A DNA stretch of 44,229 bases, taken from positions 1 to 44,229 of the forward strand of contig JAQXBT010000076.1 in assembly GCA_029252265.1 (NCBI GenBank). The letters run 5' to 3'. The notes below the pieces were generated by a model. It did no database searches and was not told the origin of the DNA. It worked only from the letters and a program-made list of their open reading frames with translations. This stretch comes from Flavobacteriaceae bacterium. Lineage in GTDB: Bacteria > Bacteroidota > Bacteroidia > Flavobacteriales > Flavobacteriaceae. A program made the position numbers and the translations under genes. Shown here one piece after another: positions 1 through 9,300 of the stretch. Each line of letters begins with the position of its first letter. The first letter of the stretch is position 1.

Positions 1-582
1 GTTCAAATCAACCTAAATCCATTTACACTCGTTGGTGCTACCACTAGATCAGGACTGTTAACCGCTCCGATGCGTGCTCGATTTGGCATCAGCAGCCGAT
101 TGCAGTATTACTCAACAGAACTCCTGTCTACAATTATTCAAAGAAGCTCAGATATATTACAAGTTCCAATTACTTTAGAAGCAGCCATTGAAATTGCAGG
201 TCGAAGTCGTGGTACACCTCGTATTGCCAATGCATTATTACGTCGTGTTAGAGACTTTGCACAAATAAAAGGCAATGGAAAAATAGATATCGAAATTGCA
301 AAATTTGGTCTAAAGGCATTGAATGTAGATGCACATGGATTAGATGAAATGGATAATAAAATTTTGACCACTATTATAGATAAGTTTAAAGGAGGTCCTG
401 TAGGAGTAACCACCATAGCCACTGCCGTGAGTGAAAGCCCCGAAACGATCGAGGAAGTGTACGAACCTTTTCTAATTCAACAAGGCTTTATCATGCGAAC
501 CCCTAGAGGCCGTGAAGTCACCGAACTTGCCTATAAACACTTAGGGCGTATCAAAGGCGATATCCAAGGAGGTTTGTTTTAG
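1..582 (+). CDS. ruvB: Holliday junction branch migration ATPase RuvB (3' part, truncated by window start)
   Basis: This is the C-terminal part of RuvB, the hexameric AAA+ motor that drives branch migration with RuvA at Holliday junctions. Frame 1 is open from base 1: the first 23 codons ([20 protein letters not shown]) precede the first Met at base 70, so that Met is internal. Visible parts are the AAA+ segment [10 protein letters not shown], the RARFG region, the sensor-2 stretch [17 protein letters not shown], and a winged-helix end ([12 protein letters not shown], then RTPRGREVT). The last residues, GDIQGGLF, are a typical RuvB tail. About the first 40% of the protein lies outside the window. 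queG follows after 40 bp on the same strand with no terminator between. ruvA is not adjacent but lies about 5 kb downstream, a split arrangement unlike the E. coli ruvAB operon. Confidence 0.97.
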   Translation, partial: VQINLNPFTLVGATTRSGLLTAPMRARFGISSRLQYYSTELLSTIIQRSSDILQVPITLEAAIEIAGRSRGTPRIANALLRRVRDFAQIKGNGKIDIEIAKFGLKALNVDAHGLDEMDNKILTTIIDKFKGGPVGVTTIATAVSESPETIEEVYEPFLIQQGFIMRTPRGREVTELAYKHLGRIKGDIQGGLF

Positions 583-622
583 TTTAATTCTTAAAATAGT
601 GCTAGCTCAATGAGACATCCAA

Positions 623-1546
623 ATGAATTTAAAAAACCATTATTCTAGTTTAATAAAAGCAGAAGCCAAACGCCTCGGTTTTTTATCTTGTGGTATGAGT
701 AAGGCTGGTTTTTTAGAAGAAGAAGCCCCGCGCTTGGAGTCCTGGCTAAAAAAGAACAGCCATGGCAAAATGAAGTACATGGAAAATCATTTTGATAAAC
801 GTCTCGATCCAACATTATTAGTCGAAGATTCTAAAAGTGTGGTGTCATTAATTTATAATTATTTCCCCGAACAAACCCAACAAAATCCAGACGCCCCAAA
901 AATCAGTAAGTACGCTTATGGTAGGGATTATCACTTTGTCATCAAAGACAAACTCAAACAACTGCTAGAATTTATTAAGGAAGAAATAGGCGAGGTTCAT
1001 GGCCGTGCTTTTGTAGACTCCGCCCCAATTTTAGAAAAAGCATGGGCCAAGAAATCAGGGCTAGGATGGATAGGAAAACACAGTAATTTATTAACCCAAC
1101 AAGTGGGATCTTTCTATTTCATCGCAGAGCTTATTATTGATTTAGAATTGGACTACGACACCCCAGTGACCGATCATTGTGGAACCTGTACCGCCTGTAT
1201 TGATGCCTGTCCAACAAATGCTATTTCGTCAGAATATGGCGTGGACGGTAGTAAATGTATTTCCTACTTTACCATAGAACTCAAAGAACAAATTCCGTCA
1301 GAAATGAAAGGGCAGTTTGACAATTGGATGTTTGGGTGTGATGTATGCCAAGATGTATGTCCGTGGAATCGATTTTCAAAAGCGCACTCTGAGCCCTTAT
1401 TCAACCCAAAACCAGAACTATTGTCCATGACCAAACAGGATTGGGAAGAAATTACGCAAGATACATTCAGTAAGGTTTTCCAGCATTCTGCTGTGAAGCG
1501 TACCAAGTTTTCTGGATTAAAAAGAAACATTGAGTTTTTAAAATAA
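623..1546 (+). CDS. queG: Epoxyqueuosine reductase QueG
   Basis: QueG is a cytoplasmic iron-sulfur, cobalamin-dependent enzyme that reduces epoxyqueuosine to queuosine in the wobble position of tRNAs with GUN anticodons, the last step of queuosine synthesis. The 307-aa protein has the expected layout: a catalytic N-terminal part with [12 protein letters not shown] (D132 is the likely proton donor) and GWIGKHSN, then two [4Fe-4S] clusters. The cluster cysteines visible are C186, C189, C192 and C196 ([12 protein letters not shown]), C212, and C239, C242 and C246 ([11 protein letters not shown]). Length fits the shorter Bacteroidota form, without the long HEAT-repeat tail of some homologues. The ATG start is followed by a normal QueG N-terminus. 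Probably co-transcribed with ruvB. Confidence 0.96.
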   Translation: MNLKNHYSSLIKAEAKRLGFLSCGMSKAGFLEEEAPRLESWLKKNSHGKMKYMENHFDKRLDPTLLVEDSKSVVSLIYNYFPEQTQQNPDAPKISKYAYGRDYHFVIKDKLKQLLEFIKEEIGEVHGRAFVDSAPILEKAWAKKSGLGWIGKHSNLLTQQVGSFYFIAELIIDLELDYDTPVTDHCGTCTACIDACPTNAISSEYGVDGSKCISYFTIELKEQIPSEMKGQFDNWMFGCDVCQDVCPWNRFSKAHSEPLFNPKPELLSMTKQDWEEITQDTFSKVFQHSAVKRTKFSGLKRNIEFLK

Positions 1547-1579
1547 TGTCTTTAATTTTATAAAAACTACATTGGTACT

Positions 1580-3277
1580 ATGAAAAAATTCATAACACTA
1601 CTCGTTACATCCATTTTATGCATTCAGTGCAACACAAAATCGAAGCCCTCAATTCCAGATAAATCGCTAGGACTAATTGCAGAAAAAGCCATGGTCGTTT
1701 CTGCTAGAGAAGAAGCCTCTAAAATTGGAGTCGAAATCATGAAACAAGGTGGGAATGCTTTTGATGCCATGATTGCGACCGATTTAGCCTTATTAGTTTC
1801 ATATCCCGTTGCAGGCAATATTGGTGGTGGCGGATTTATGGTTTTCAGAACGAAAGACGGATCGACAGGGAGCTTGGATTTTAGAGAAAAAGCACCCTTA
1901 TCAGCCACAAAAAACATGTATCTTGATGCCGATGGAACTGTGAATTCGGATGCAAGTAAAATTGGTGCACTCGCCGTGGGAATCCCAGGAACGGTCGCAG
2001 GCTTATTTGAAGTTCATGACAAGTTTGGAACACTACCCTTTGAGAAATTAATAGAACCCGCCATACAATTAGCACTTAATGGGGTGGTTGTGACAGAAAA
2101 GCAAGCTCAAAGTTTAAATGATCATACAGACGATTTTAAGATCGCAAACAATAGAACCATTTTACTGGATAAGGTTTGGAAAAAAGGAGATACCATTAAA
2201 TATCTAAAATTAGCCGAAACATTAAAGCGTATTAAAGCCAATGGAAGGGATGAATTCTATAAAGGGGAAACGGCTAATATTATAGTGGATCAGGTTCAAG
2301 AACTCGGAGGGATTATCACCAAAGAAGACTTAGCCAGTTATGTAGCCGTATGGAGAGACCCGATCACGTTTATGTATAAAGAGTATAAAATTATTTCCAT
2401 GCCACCTCCGTCGAGCGGCGGTATTTGTCTTGCTCAAATTTTAAAAAGTATTGAACCTTATAATGTAGAACAATACGCACATAATTCAACAAAATATATT
2501 CAACTAATCGCCGAAGCAGAACGCAGAGCTTACGCAGATAGATCCTATTTTTTAGGAGACCCCGATTTTGTCAATATTCCAACAGACAGTTTGATGTCTG
2601 AAAATTATCTTTCTAAACGAATGACGGATTTTGATTGGGAAAAAGCCACGAAGTCGAGCGCACTCTCCCGAGGGTCTCTTCCCGGATATGAAAGTAATGA
2701 AACCACCCATTATTCGATTGTGGACTCTTTTGGGAACAGTGTCGCTGTGACCACCACTCTAAATGCTGCCTACGGATCTAAAGTTTATGTAGAAGAAGGC
2801 GGCTTCTTTTTAAATAATGAAATGGATGATTTTAGTGCAAAACCTGGAGAACCAAACATGTACGGCTTGGTCGGCGCTGAAGCCAATGCGATTGCGCCCC
2901 AAAAAAGAATGCTAAGCTCGATGTCGCCAACCATTATTGAAAAAGATGGACAACTCAAAATGGTGGTAGGCTCACCAGGAGGCTCTACAATTATTACCTC
3001 CGTGATGCAAAATATTATAAATGTATTAGATTTTGATATGAGCATGCAAGAATCAGTTTCCAAACCTCGTTTTCACCATCAATGGTTGCCGGATAATATC
3101 AAATTTGAAACTTCTTTTGACACCATTGCTTTTAAACCACTTCATAAATTGGGTTATAAAATAGATCAAAGCAATTCACCAGTCATCGGGAAAGTGGATG
3201 CGATTTTAGTATTGCCAAATGGTCAATTAGAAGGCGGTGCAGATCCAAGAGGAGATGACACGGCTGAAGGGTTTTAA
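1580..3277 (+). CDS. ggt: Gamma-glutamyltransferase (glutathione hydrolase), probable lipoprotein
   Basis: This Ntn-hydrolase cleaves the gamma-glutamyl bond of glutathione and related compounds, or transfers the glutamyl group, outside the cytoplasm. The 565-aa precursor should self-cleave before T376 in ETTHYSIVD, giving a large and a small subunit; T376 is the nucleophile by comparison with the E. coli enzyme. Other family signatures are the N-terminal QGGNAFDA and GNIGGGGF, MPPPSSGG, and SMSPTI with GSPGGS near the C-terminus. The N-terminus MKKFITLLVTSILCIQC is a signal peptide with Cys residues at 14 and 17, so a lipid anchor is likely, although the lipobox is loose. The C-terminus GGADPRGDDTAEGF is the usual family ending. 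A weak -7-like octamer (TACATTGG, one mismatch) lies just before the ATG. Confidence 0.95.
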   Translation: MKKFITLLVTSILCIQCNTKSKPSIPDKSLGLIAEKAMVVSAREEASKIGVEIMKQGGNAFDAMIATDLALLVSYPVAGNIGGGGFMVFRTKDGSTGSLDFREKAPLSATKNMYLDADGTVNSDASKIGALAVGIPGTVAGLFEVHDKFGTLPFEKLIEPAIQLALNGVVVTEKQAQSLNDHTDDFKIANNRTILLDKVWKKGDTIKYLKLAETLKRIKANGRDEFYKGETANIIVDQVQELGGIITKEDLASYVAVWRDPITFMYKEYKIISMPPPSSGGICLAQILKSIEPYNVEQYAHNSTKYIQLIAEAERRAYADRSYFLGDPDFVNIPTDSLMSENYLSKRMTDFDWEKATKSSALSRGSLPGYESNETTHYSIVDSFGNSVAVTTTLNAAYGSKVYVEEGGFFLNNEMDDFSAKPGEPNMYGLVGAEANAIAPQKRMLSSMSPTIIEKDGQLKMVVGSPGGSTIITSVMQNIINVLDFDMSMQESVSKPRFHHQWLPDNIKFETSFDTIAFKPLHKLGYKIDQSNSPVIGKVDAILVLPNGQLEGGADPRGDDTAEGF

Positions 3278-3373
3278 TAAATAATGCTAAAATTTGATTC
3301 ATAAATAGGTTAAAAGGAATGGTGAAATCTTTAAAAGAATAGCTCTAAAATTTCATTATTAAATGGAACTGTC

Positions 3374-3381
3374 TAACTTTG
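3374..3381 (+). promoter_or_regulatory. Bacteroidota -7 promoter box of maeB
   Basis: TAACTTTG matches the Bacteroidota -7 consensus TAnnTTTG exactly and lies 18 bp before the ATG at 3400. Its last three bases form an in-frame TTG, which is therefore promoter and not a start codon. I see no convincing -33 TTG at the usual spacing. Confidence 0.6.
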
Positions 3382-3399
3382 CAGATCAAACCAACGCAT

Positions 3400-5682
3400 A
3401 TGTCAAAACTGAGCAAACACGATTTAGAAGCTTTAGCCTATCACGAAAAACCCACTCCAGGAAAAATTCAGGTAGTACCCACCACTAAATACGCCTCTCA
3501 AAGAGACTTGGCATTGGCTTATTCTCCCGGAGTTGCAGCGCCTTGTTTGGCCATAGAAAAAAATCCATCGGATGCATATAAATATACGGCTAAAGGAAAT
3601 TTAGTCGCTGTAATTACCAATGGAACCGCTGTTTTAGGGTTGGGGAATATTGGGGCTGAAGCGTCCAAGCCAGTCATGGAAGGGAAAGGATTGCTCTTTA
3701 AAATTTTTGCAGATATAGATGTATTTGATATAGAAGTAAATACTGAAAATGTAGAAGAATTTATTCAAACCGTAAAAAATATAGCCCCAACTTTTGGAGG
3801 GATTAATCTAGAAGATATCAAAGCGCCAGAGGCATTTGAAATTGAAAAACGACTCAAAGAAGAACTCGATATTCCTGTCATGCATGACGACCAACATGGG
3901 ACCGCTATAATATCTGCGGCAGCTTTATTGAACGCGTTGGAAATTGCTGAAAAAAACATCAAAGATGTACGAATTGTAGTGAGTGGTGCAGGAGCTGCAG
4001 CGATTTCTTGTACCCGGTTATACCAATCGTTTGGAGCGAAACTCGAAAATATCGTAATGCTCGATAGCAAAGGCGTTATTAGAAACGATCGGGATCATTT
4101 AACCTCTCAAAAAGCAGAGTTTGCAACCCATAGAAAAATTGATACTTTGGATGAAGCGATGAAAGATGCTGATGTATTTATTGGACTTTCAACTTCTGAT
4201 ATTGTAAACCCTCAAATGTTATTATCCATGGCTGATAATCCAATTGTGTTTGCCATGGCGAATCCCGATCCAGAAATAAAATACCATCTCGCGGTGAAAA
4301 CACGCGATGATATTATCATGGCGACGGGTCGAAGTGACACACCCAATCAAGTAAATAATGTGCTTGGATTTCCATTCATATTTAGAGGCGCTTTAGATGT
4401 GCGAGCCACCTCTATTAATGAAGAAATGAAAAAAGCAGCCGTAATTGCATTAGCCGAATTGGCAAAAGAACCCGTTCCAGAACAAGTTAACATTGCCTAT
4501 GGCGAAACCCGACTCACTTTTGGAAAAGATTATATTATACCAAAACCATTTGACCCCCGATTGATTGCGGCGATCCCACCAGCCGTAGCAAAAGCAGCCA
4601 TCGATAGTGGTGTGGCTTTGGCACCAATCACTAATTGGGAAACATATGAAGATGCCCTTTTAGAACGCATGGGATCCGACAATAAAATTGTTCGAATGTT
4701 ATTTAACAGAGCGAAACTAAATCCAAAACGGGTTGTTTTTGCTGAAGCCGACCAATTAAATGTACTTAAGGCCGCACAAATTGTTTTAGAAGAAGGCATG
4801 GCAACGCCCATCCTATTAGGACGTCGCGACGAAATTGAACGTCTGATGATCGAACTAGAATTTGATGCTGAAGTCCTCATTATTGACCCAAAAGACGATG
4901 AAAGCAGTGTTCAAAAAAATAGATACGCTGAAATATATTGGAAACAACAACAGCGCAAAGGCGTGACCCTTTTAGCGGCTCAAAAACTCATGCGTGAACG
5001 CAATTATTTTGCGGCCATGATGGTCAATGAAGGCGATGCTGATGCTCTTGTTTCTGGCTATTCTAGTAATTATGGTTCTGTGGTAAAACCAATGTTAAAC
5101 TTAATTGGATTGGCACCTGGTTCGACACGGATTGCGACGACCAACGTGATGATCACCCAAAGAGGCCCTATGTTTTTAAGTGATACCGCGATAAATATCA
5201 ATCCGACCGCGAACGATTTAATTAAAATTGCGCAGATGACCTCTGGTGTGGTTAAAATGTTTGGATTAGAGCCTGTCATGGCAATGATATCATATTCTAA
5301 CTTTGGTTCTTCTAAAGATAAAACTGCAACCAAAGTGAGAGAAGCGGTTTCGTACCTTCACAGAAGACATCCAAACTTGTTAGTTGACGGCGAATTGCAA
5401 ACCGATTTTGCTTTGAATAGCGACATGTTGAAAGCTAATTTCCCGTTCTCTAGACTTGCAAACAAAAAAGTGAACACCCTTATTTTTCCAAATCTAGAGT
5501 CGGCAAACATTACTTATAAATTATTAAAAGAACTCAATAAAGCAGAATCTATTGGTCCAATTATGATGGGGTTACGCAAGCCCGTTCACATTTTACAATT
5601 AGGGGCTAGTGTCGATGAAATCGTGAATATGACAGCCGTTGCAGTTGTCGATGCGCAACAAAAAGAAAAAACAGTGAATTAA
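3400..5682 (+). CDS. maeB: NADP-type malic enzyme fused to phosphotransacetylase-like domain (MaeB)
   Basis: This cytoplasmic enzyme oxidatively decarboxylates malate to pyruvate, usually with NADP+. The 760-aa protein has the two-part MaeB structure. Residues about 1-420 are the malic enzyme, with SPGVAAPC, NGTAVLGLGNIG, the metal-binding DDQHGTA, and a Rossmann motif VVSGAGAAAISC. Residues about 430-755 form a phosphate acetyl/butyryl-transferase-like domain (RVVFAEAD, GYSSNYGSVVKP, GPIMMGLRKPVHILQLGASV), which in this family is regulatory, sensing acetyl-CoA, rather than catalytic. I chose the ATG at 3400 (MSKLSKHDLEAL). The upstream in-frame TTG at 3379 overlaps a perfect -7 promoter box and would add seven residues that do not belong to the family. 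maeB just upstream of ruvA and sprA is, as far as I recall, a common order in flavobacteria. Confidence 0.96.
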   Translation: MSKLSKHDLEALAYHEKPTPGKIQVVPTTKYASQRDLALAYSPGVAAPCLAIEKNPSDAYKYTAKGNLVAVITNGTAVLGLGNIGAEASKPVMEGKGLLFKIFADIDVFDIEVNTENVEEFIQTVKNIAPTFGGINLEDIKAPEAFEIEKRLKEELDIPVMHDDQHGTAIISAAALLNALEIAEKNIKDVRIVVSGAGAAAISCTRLYQSFGAKLENIVMLDSKGVIRNDRDHLTSQKAEFATHRKIDTLDEAMKDADVFIGLSTSDIVNPQMLLSMADNPIVFAMANPDPEIKYHLAVKTRDDIIMATGRSDTPNQVNNVLGFPFIFRGALDVRATSINEEMKKAAVIALAELAKEPVPEQVNIAYGETRLTFGKDYIIPKPFDPRLIAAIPPAVAKAAIDSGVALAPITNWETYEDALLERMGSDNKIVRMLFNRAKLNPKRVVFAEADQLNVLKAAQIVLEEGMATPILLGRRDEIERLMIELEFDAEVLIIDPKDDESSVQKNRYAEIYWKQQQRKGVTLLAAQKLMRERNYFAAMMVNEGDADALVSGYSSNYGSVVKPMLNLIGLAPGSTRIATTNVMITQRGPMFLSDTAININPTANDLIKIAQMTSGVVKMFGLEPVMAMISYSNFGSSKDKTATKVREAVSYLHRRHPNLLVDGELQTDFALNSDMLKANFPFSRLANKKVNTLIFPNLESANITYKLLKELNKAESIGPIMMGLRKPVHILQLGASVDEIVNMTAVAVVDAQQKEKTVN

Positions 5683-5731
5683 GCCACTAAATCACTTTCT
5701 TTTTTCTTCTTTAAATATTGTATTATTTTAG

Positions 5732-5739
5732 TACATTTG
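5732..5739 (+). promoter_or_regulatory. Bacteroidota -7 promoter box of ruvA
   Basis: TACATTTG is a perfect TAnnTTTG match 21 bp before the ruvA ATG at 5761. The TTG at its end is in frame with ruvA, so a longest-frame gene call would wrongly start there. A TTG at 5718-5720 is only 11 bp upstream, too close for a standard -33 element. Confidence 0.6.
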
Positions 5740-5760
5740 AAATTCAAAGGAAGTGAAACT

Positions 5761-6342
5761 ATGATTACACACATTCAAGGTAAATTAGCTGAAAAAACCC
5801 CAACGCATGTCATTATTGATTGCAATGGAATAGGATACTTTATCAACATTTCACTTCATACATTTTCTCAAATTCCAGATCAAGAATCGATTAAGGTGTT
5901 TACACATCTTCAGGTGAAAGAAGACTCGCATACGCTCTACGGGTTTATTAGCTCTGCCGAAAGAGAAATTTTTAGATTGCTAATCTCTGTGAGTGGTATT
6001 GGCGCAAACACCGCTCGTACCATGCTATCGTCACTTACACCAAAACAAATTAGAGAAGGCATAGCCGTTGGAGATGTTGCTTTAATACAGTCTGTTAAAG
6101 GAATTGGCCTTAAAACAGCTCAGCGTGTAATCATTGATTTAAAAGACAAAGTTCTTAAAATTTATGATATTGATGAATCTTCCTTGTCTCAAAACAATAC
6201 AAATAAAGATGAAGCGTTATCTGCTTTAGAAGTTTTAGGCTTTATGAAAAAACAATCGGAACGTGTGGTCGAAAAAGTAGTCACATCTCACCCTGATGCC
6301 ACGGTAGAATTTATTATTAAAGAAGCCCTCAAAAACCTGTAA
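5761..6342 (+). CDS. ruvA: Holliday junction branch migration protein RuvA
   Basis: RuvA binds four-way DNA junctions as a tetramer and loads RuvB. The 193-aa protein begins MITHIQGKL, the normal RuvA N-terminus (OB-fold domain I, residues 1-65, including LYGF). Domain II with two helix-hairpin-helix motifs follows (SVSGIGANTA and SVKGIGLKTAQRVI), and domain III at the C-terminus contacts RuvB (EALSALEVLGF). I set the start at ATG 5761 because the upstream in-frame TTG at 5737 lies in a -7 promoter box and would add eight residues to an otherwise canonical N-terminus. AAAGGAAGTG upstream is a mild purine-rich stretch. sprA begins 5 bp after the stop. Confidence 0.96.
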   Translation: MITHIQGKLAEKTPTHVIIDCNGIGYFINISLHTFSQIPDQESIKVFTHLQVKEDSHTLYGFISSAEREIFRLLISVSGIGANTARTMLSSLTPKQIREGIAVGDVALIQSVKGIGLKTAQRVIIDLKDKVLKIYDIDESSLSQNNTNKDEALSALEVLGFMKKQSERVVEKVVTSHPDATVEFIIKEALKNL

Positions 6343-6347
6343 TACAT

Positions 6348-9300
6348 TTGAAAACGTCAACTTATAAATCATATTTCAAAAGACTTTTTTTAGCAGTCCT
6401 TTTTTTGAGCTGTGTTTCAAATGTGTTTGCACAACAACCAACAACCGTTCGAGACTCTACGTCTACAACCTTTTCATTTGGAAAACTAGACACTCCAGAC
6501 CCTAGTAGTATTGAGAATAAATACACCTATGACCCCTTAACGGATCGCTATTTTTACACATCAACCATTGGGGATTTCAACATCAACTATCCCGTTATAT
6601 TAACGCCCAAAGAATTTCAAGACCTAGTAGTCAAAGAAAGTCTTAAAGAATATTATAAAGAAAAACTAGATGCAGCTGAAGGGAAAAAAGAAGGTTCTGA
6701 AGAAGCGAAGAAAAATTTAATTCCGGATATGTATGTCAACTCCAAGTTTTTTGAAACCATATTTGGAGGAAATACAATTACGGTCGCCCCACAAGGGTCT
6801 GTAGAAATGGATTTAGGAGTCATGTACTCCAAACAAGAAAATCCTTCTTTTTCGCCACAGAATCAAAGTAATCTTACCTTTGATTTTGACCAACGAATAA
6901 GTTTAAGTTTGCTGGGAAAAGTAGGAACTCGATTACAAGTCAATGCAAACTATGATACCCAATCTACGTTTGACTTTCAAAACATTGTTAAGTTAGAATA
7001 CGACCCTTCAATCCCTGGTTTGGGAGATTTGAGTGATTTGAATGATCTAAAAGATAAGCGATCGGTTGGTGGCGGCGAAGACTCTATTTTGAAAAAATTA
7101 GAAGTTGGTAATGTAAGCATGCCATTAAATAGTTCGCTGATTTCGGGAGCCCAAAGCCTTTTTGGAGTTAAAACAGAACTGCAATTTGGAAAAACGACTA
7201 TTACAGGGGTGTTTTCTGAGCAACAATCGGAGACACGAACGGTTGTCGCACAGGGTGGAGGAACCTTAGAGGATTTTGAATTTTTTGGATTGGATTATGA
7301 CGAAAACAGACACTTTTTTCTAGGGCATTATTTTAGAGAATCATACGATGAAGCCCTCAAAAATTATCCATTCATCAAATCCCAAGTTCAAATTACAAGA
7401 GTCGAAGTATGGGTTACAAACCGTACCAATCGAACCGAAAATATTCGAAATATAATTGCATTACAAGATCTAGGAGAAACGTCCAGAATAGGATTATCTA
7501 CGATTCCTACCGGATTTGTAAATGAGGAACTCAATACGCCTCCAAATAACGAAAATAATGATTTTGCTCCAGCTGAGATAGGCAAGCCCGACTCACAGCT
7601 AAGTAGCGCTATAAGAGATATTGCAACCGCACAAGCAGGATTTTTGTTGCCAGGTGTTAATGAAGGATCTGATTATGGAAAATTAGAAAATGCAAGAAAA
7701 TTAACCCAAGGAAATGAGTTTACCGTTGACCCACAGTTAGGCTATATTTCGTTAAGCCAACGCCTTCAAAACGATGAAATTTTAGCCGTTGCTTATCAAT
7801 ACACCATTGGAAAAGACGTGTTTCAAGTAGGAGAGTTTGCAAATGACGGACTTAGTGCCACGGCTACGGGTGTGGATGGCGCAACAGGCAACCAAACGGT
7901 CTCCAATCAAAGTTTGGTTCTAAAAATGTTAAAAAGTGCGGTCACCGATGTTGAGCTTCCGGTTTGGGATTTGATGATGAAAAACATCTATAACACTGGT
8001 GCGTATCAATTATCCCAAGATGATTTTCGATTGAATATTTTTTATAACGAAACCTCCGCACTTAATTTTATTACTCCAGTAGGAACCACGCCATTTCCCG
8101 ATCCAACAGCCAATGCCGACCCTATCAATGAAACCCCTTTAATTCGACTCTTTAACTTTGATAGATTAAATTTCAATAACGACCCCCAAAACAAAGGTGA
8201 TGGATTTTTTGATTTTGTTCCAGGGATTACCGTCATTCCTCAAAACGGTAAAATTGTCTTCACGAAAGTAGAGCCATTTGGAGATTATCTTTTTGAAACT
8301 TTACGACTCAGCCCTTCTGAAGATTATAACGGAGATGAAGCCGTTTCAACAGATTATAACCAGAATCAGGCAAAATACGTTTACAGATCACTTTATAAAA
8401 GCACCAAGACGGCCGCATTACAAGACAGTGATAAAAACAAGTTTTTGATGCGTGGTCGCTACAAATCTACGGGCGGATCCGGAATTCCTATTGGAGCATT
8501 TAATGTCCCGAGAGGTTCTGTAAATGTGACTGCGGGTGGACGTGTGCTGGTTGAAGGCGTCGATTATACGGTTAATTATCAGATTGGAACAGTTCAAATA
8601 TTAGATCCTTCCTTGCAAGCGTCTAACACACCGATTCAAGTGTCAGTTGAAAATAATGCTGTGTTTGGGCAACAAACCAAACGATTTACAGGGATTAATA
8701 TCGAACATCAATTTAATGAAAACTTTGTCCTAGGTGCGACCGTTTTAAACCTCAATGAACGCCCCATTACTCAAAAAGCGAATTATGGTACTGAACCCAT
8801 AAACAATACAATTTTTGGCCTTAACGGAAACTATTCTACTGAAGTTCCTTTTTTAACCCGACTTGCTAACAAACTTCCAAATATTGATACAGATGCGGTG
8901 TCTAATTTATCGCTTCGAGGTGAATTTGCTTACCTTAAACCAGGGGCACCAAAAGGCGTTGATTTTGATAGTGAAGCAACGTCATATATTGACGATTTTG
9001 AAGGCTCACAGAATGGTATTAGTTTATTAAGTCCACAGTCGTGGTTTTTATCAAGTCGACCTGTAAATCTTGGGCGTACCTATTCACAAGGGAATGAAGA
9101 TGCTTTGGAATATCAAAATGGATTTGATCGCGCCCACCTAAACTGGTACACAGTAGATCCTATATTTTATGGAGGTCAACGACCTGGCGGAATTTCAGAC
9201 GATGATATTTCTGATTTGTACACCCGCCGTGTTTTTATTAATGAATTATTTCCACAAGAAGATTTAGTCACGGGGCAATATTCGGTGATTAATACACTCG

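Noticed and set aside
4530-4880. Minus-strand frame of 116 codons inside maeB
   Set aside because: Antisense shadow, Ser/Ile-rich low-complexity product, no family features, and maeB is intact on the other strand.
5718-5720. TTG upstream of the ruvA -7 box as a -33 element
   Set aside because: The spacing of 11 bp is well below the 17-23 bp known for Bacteroidota promoters.
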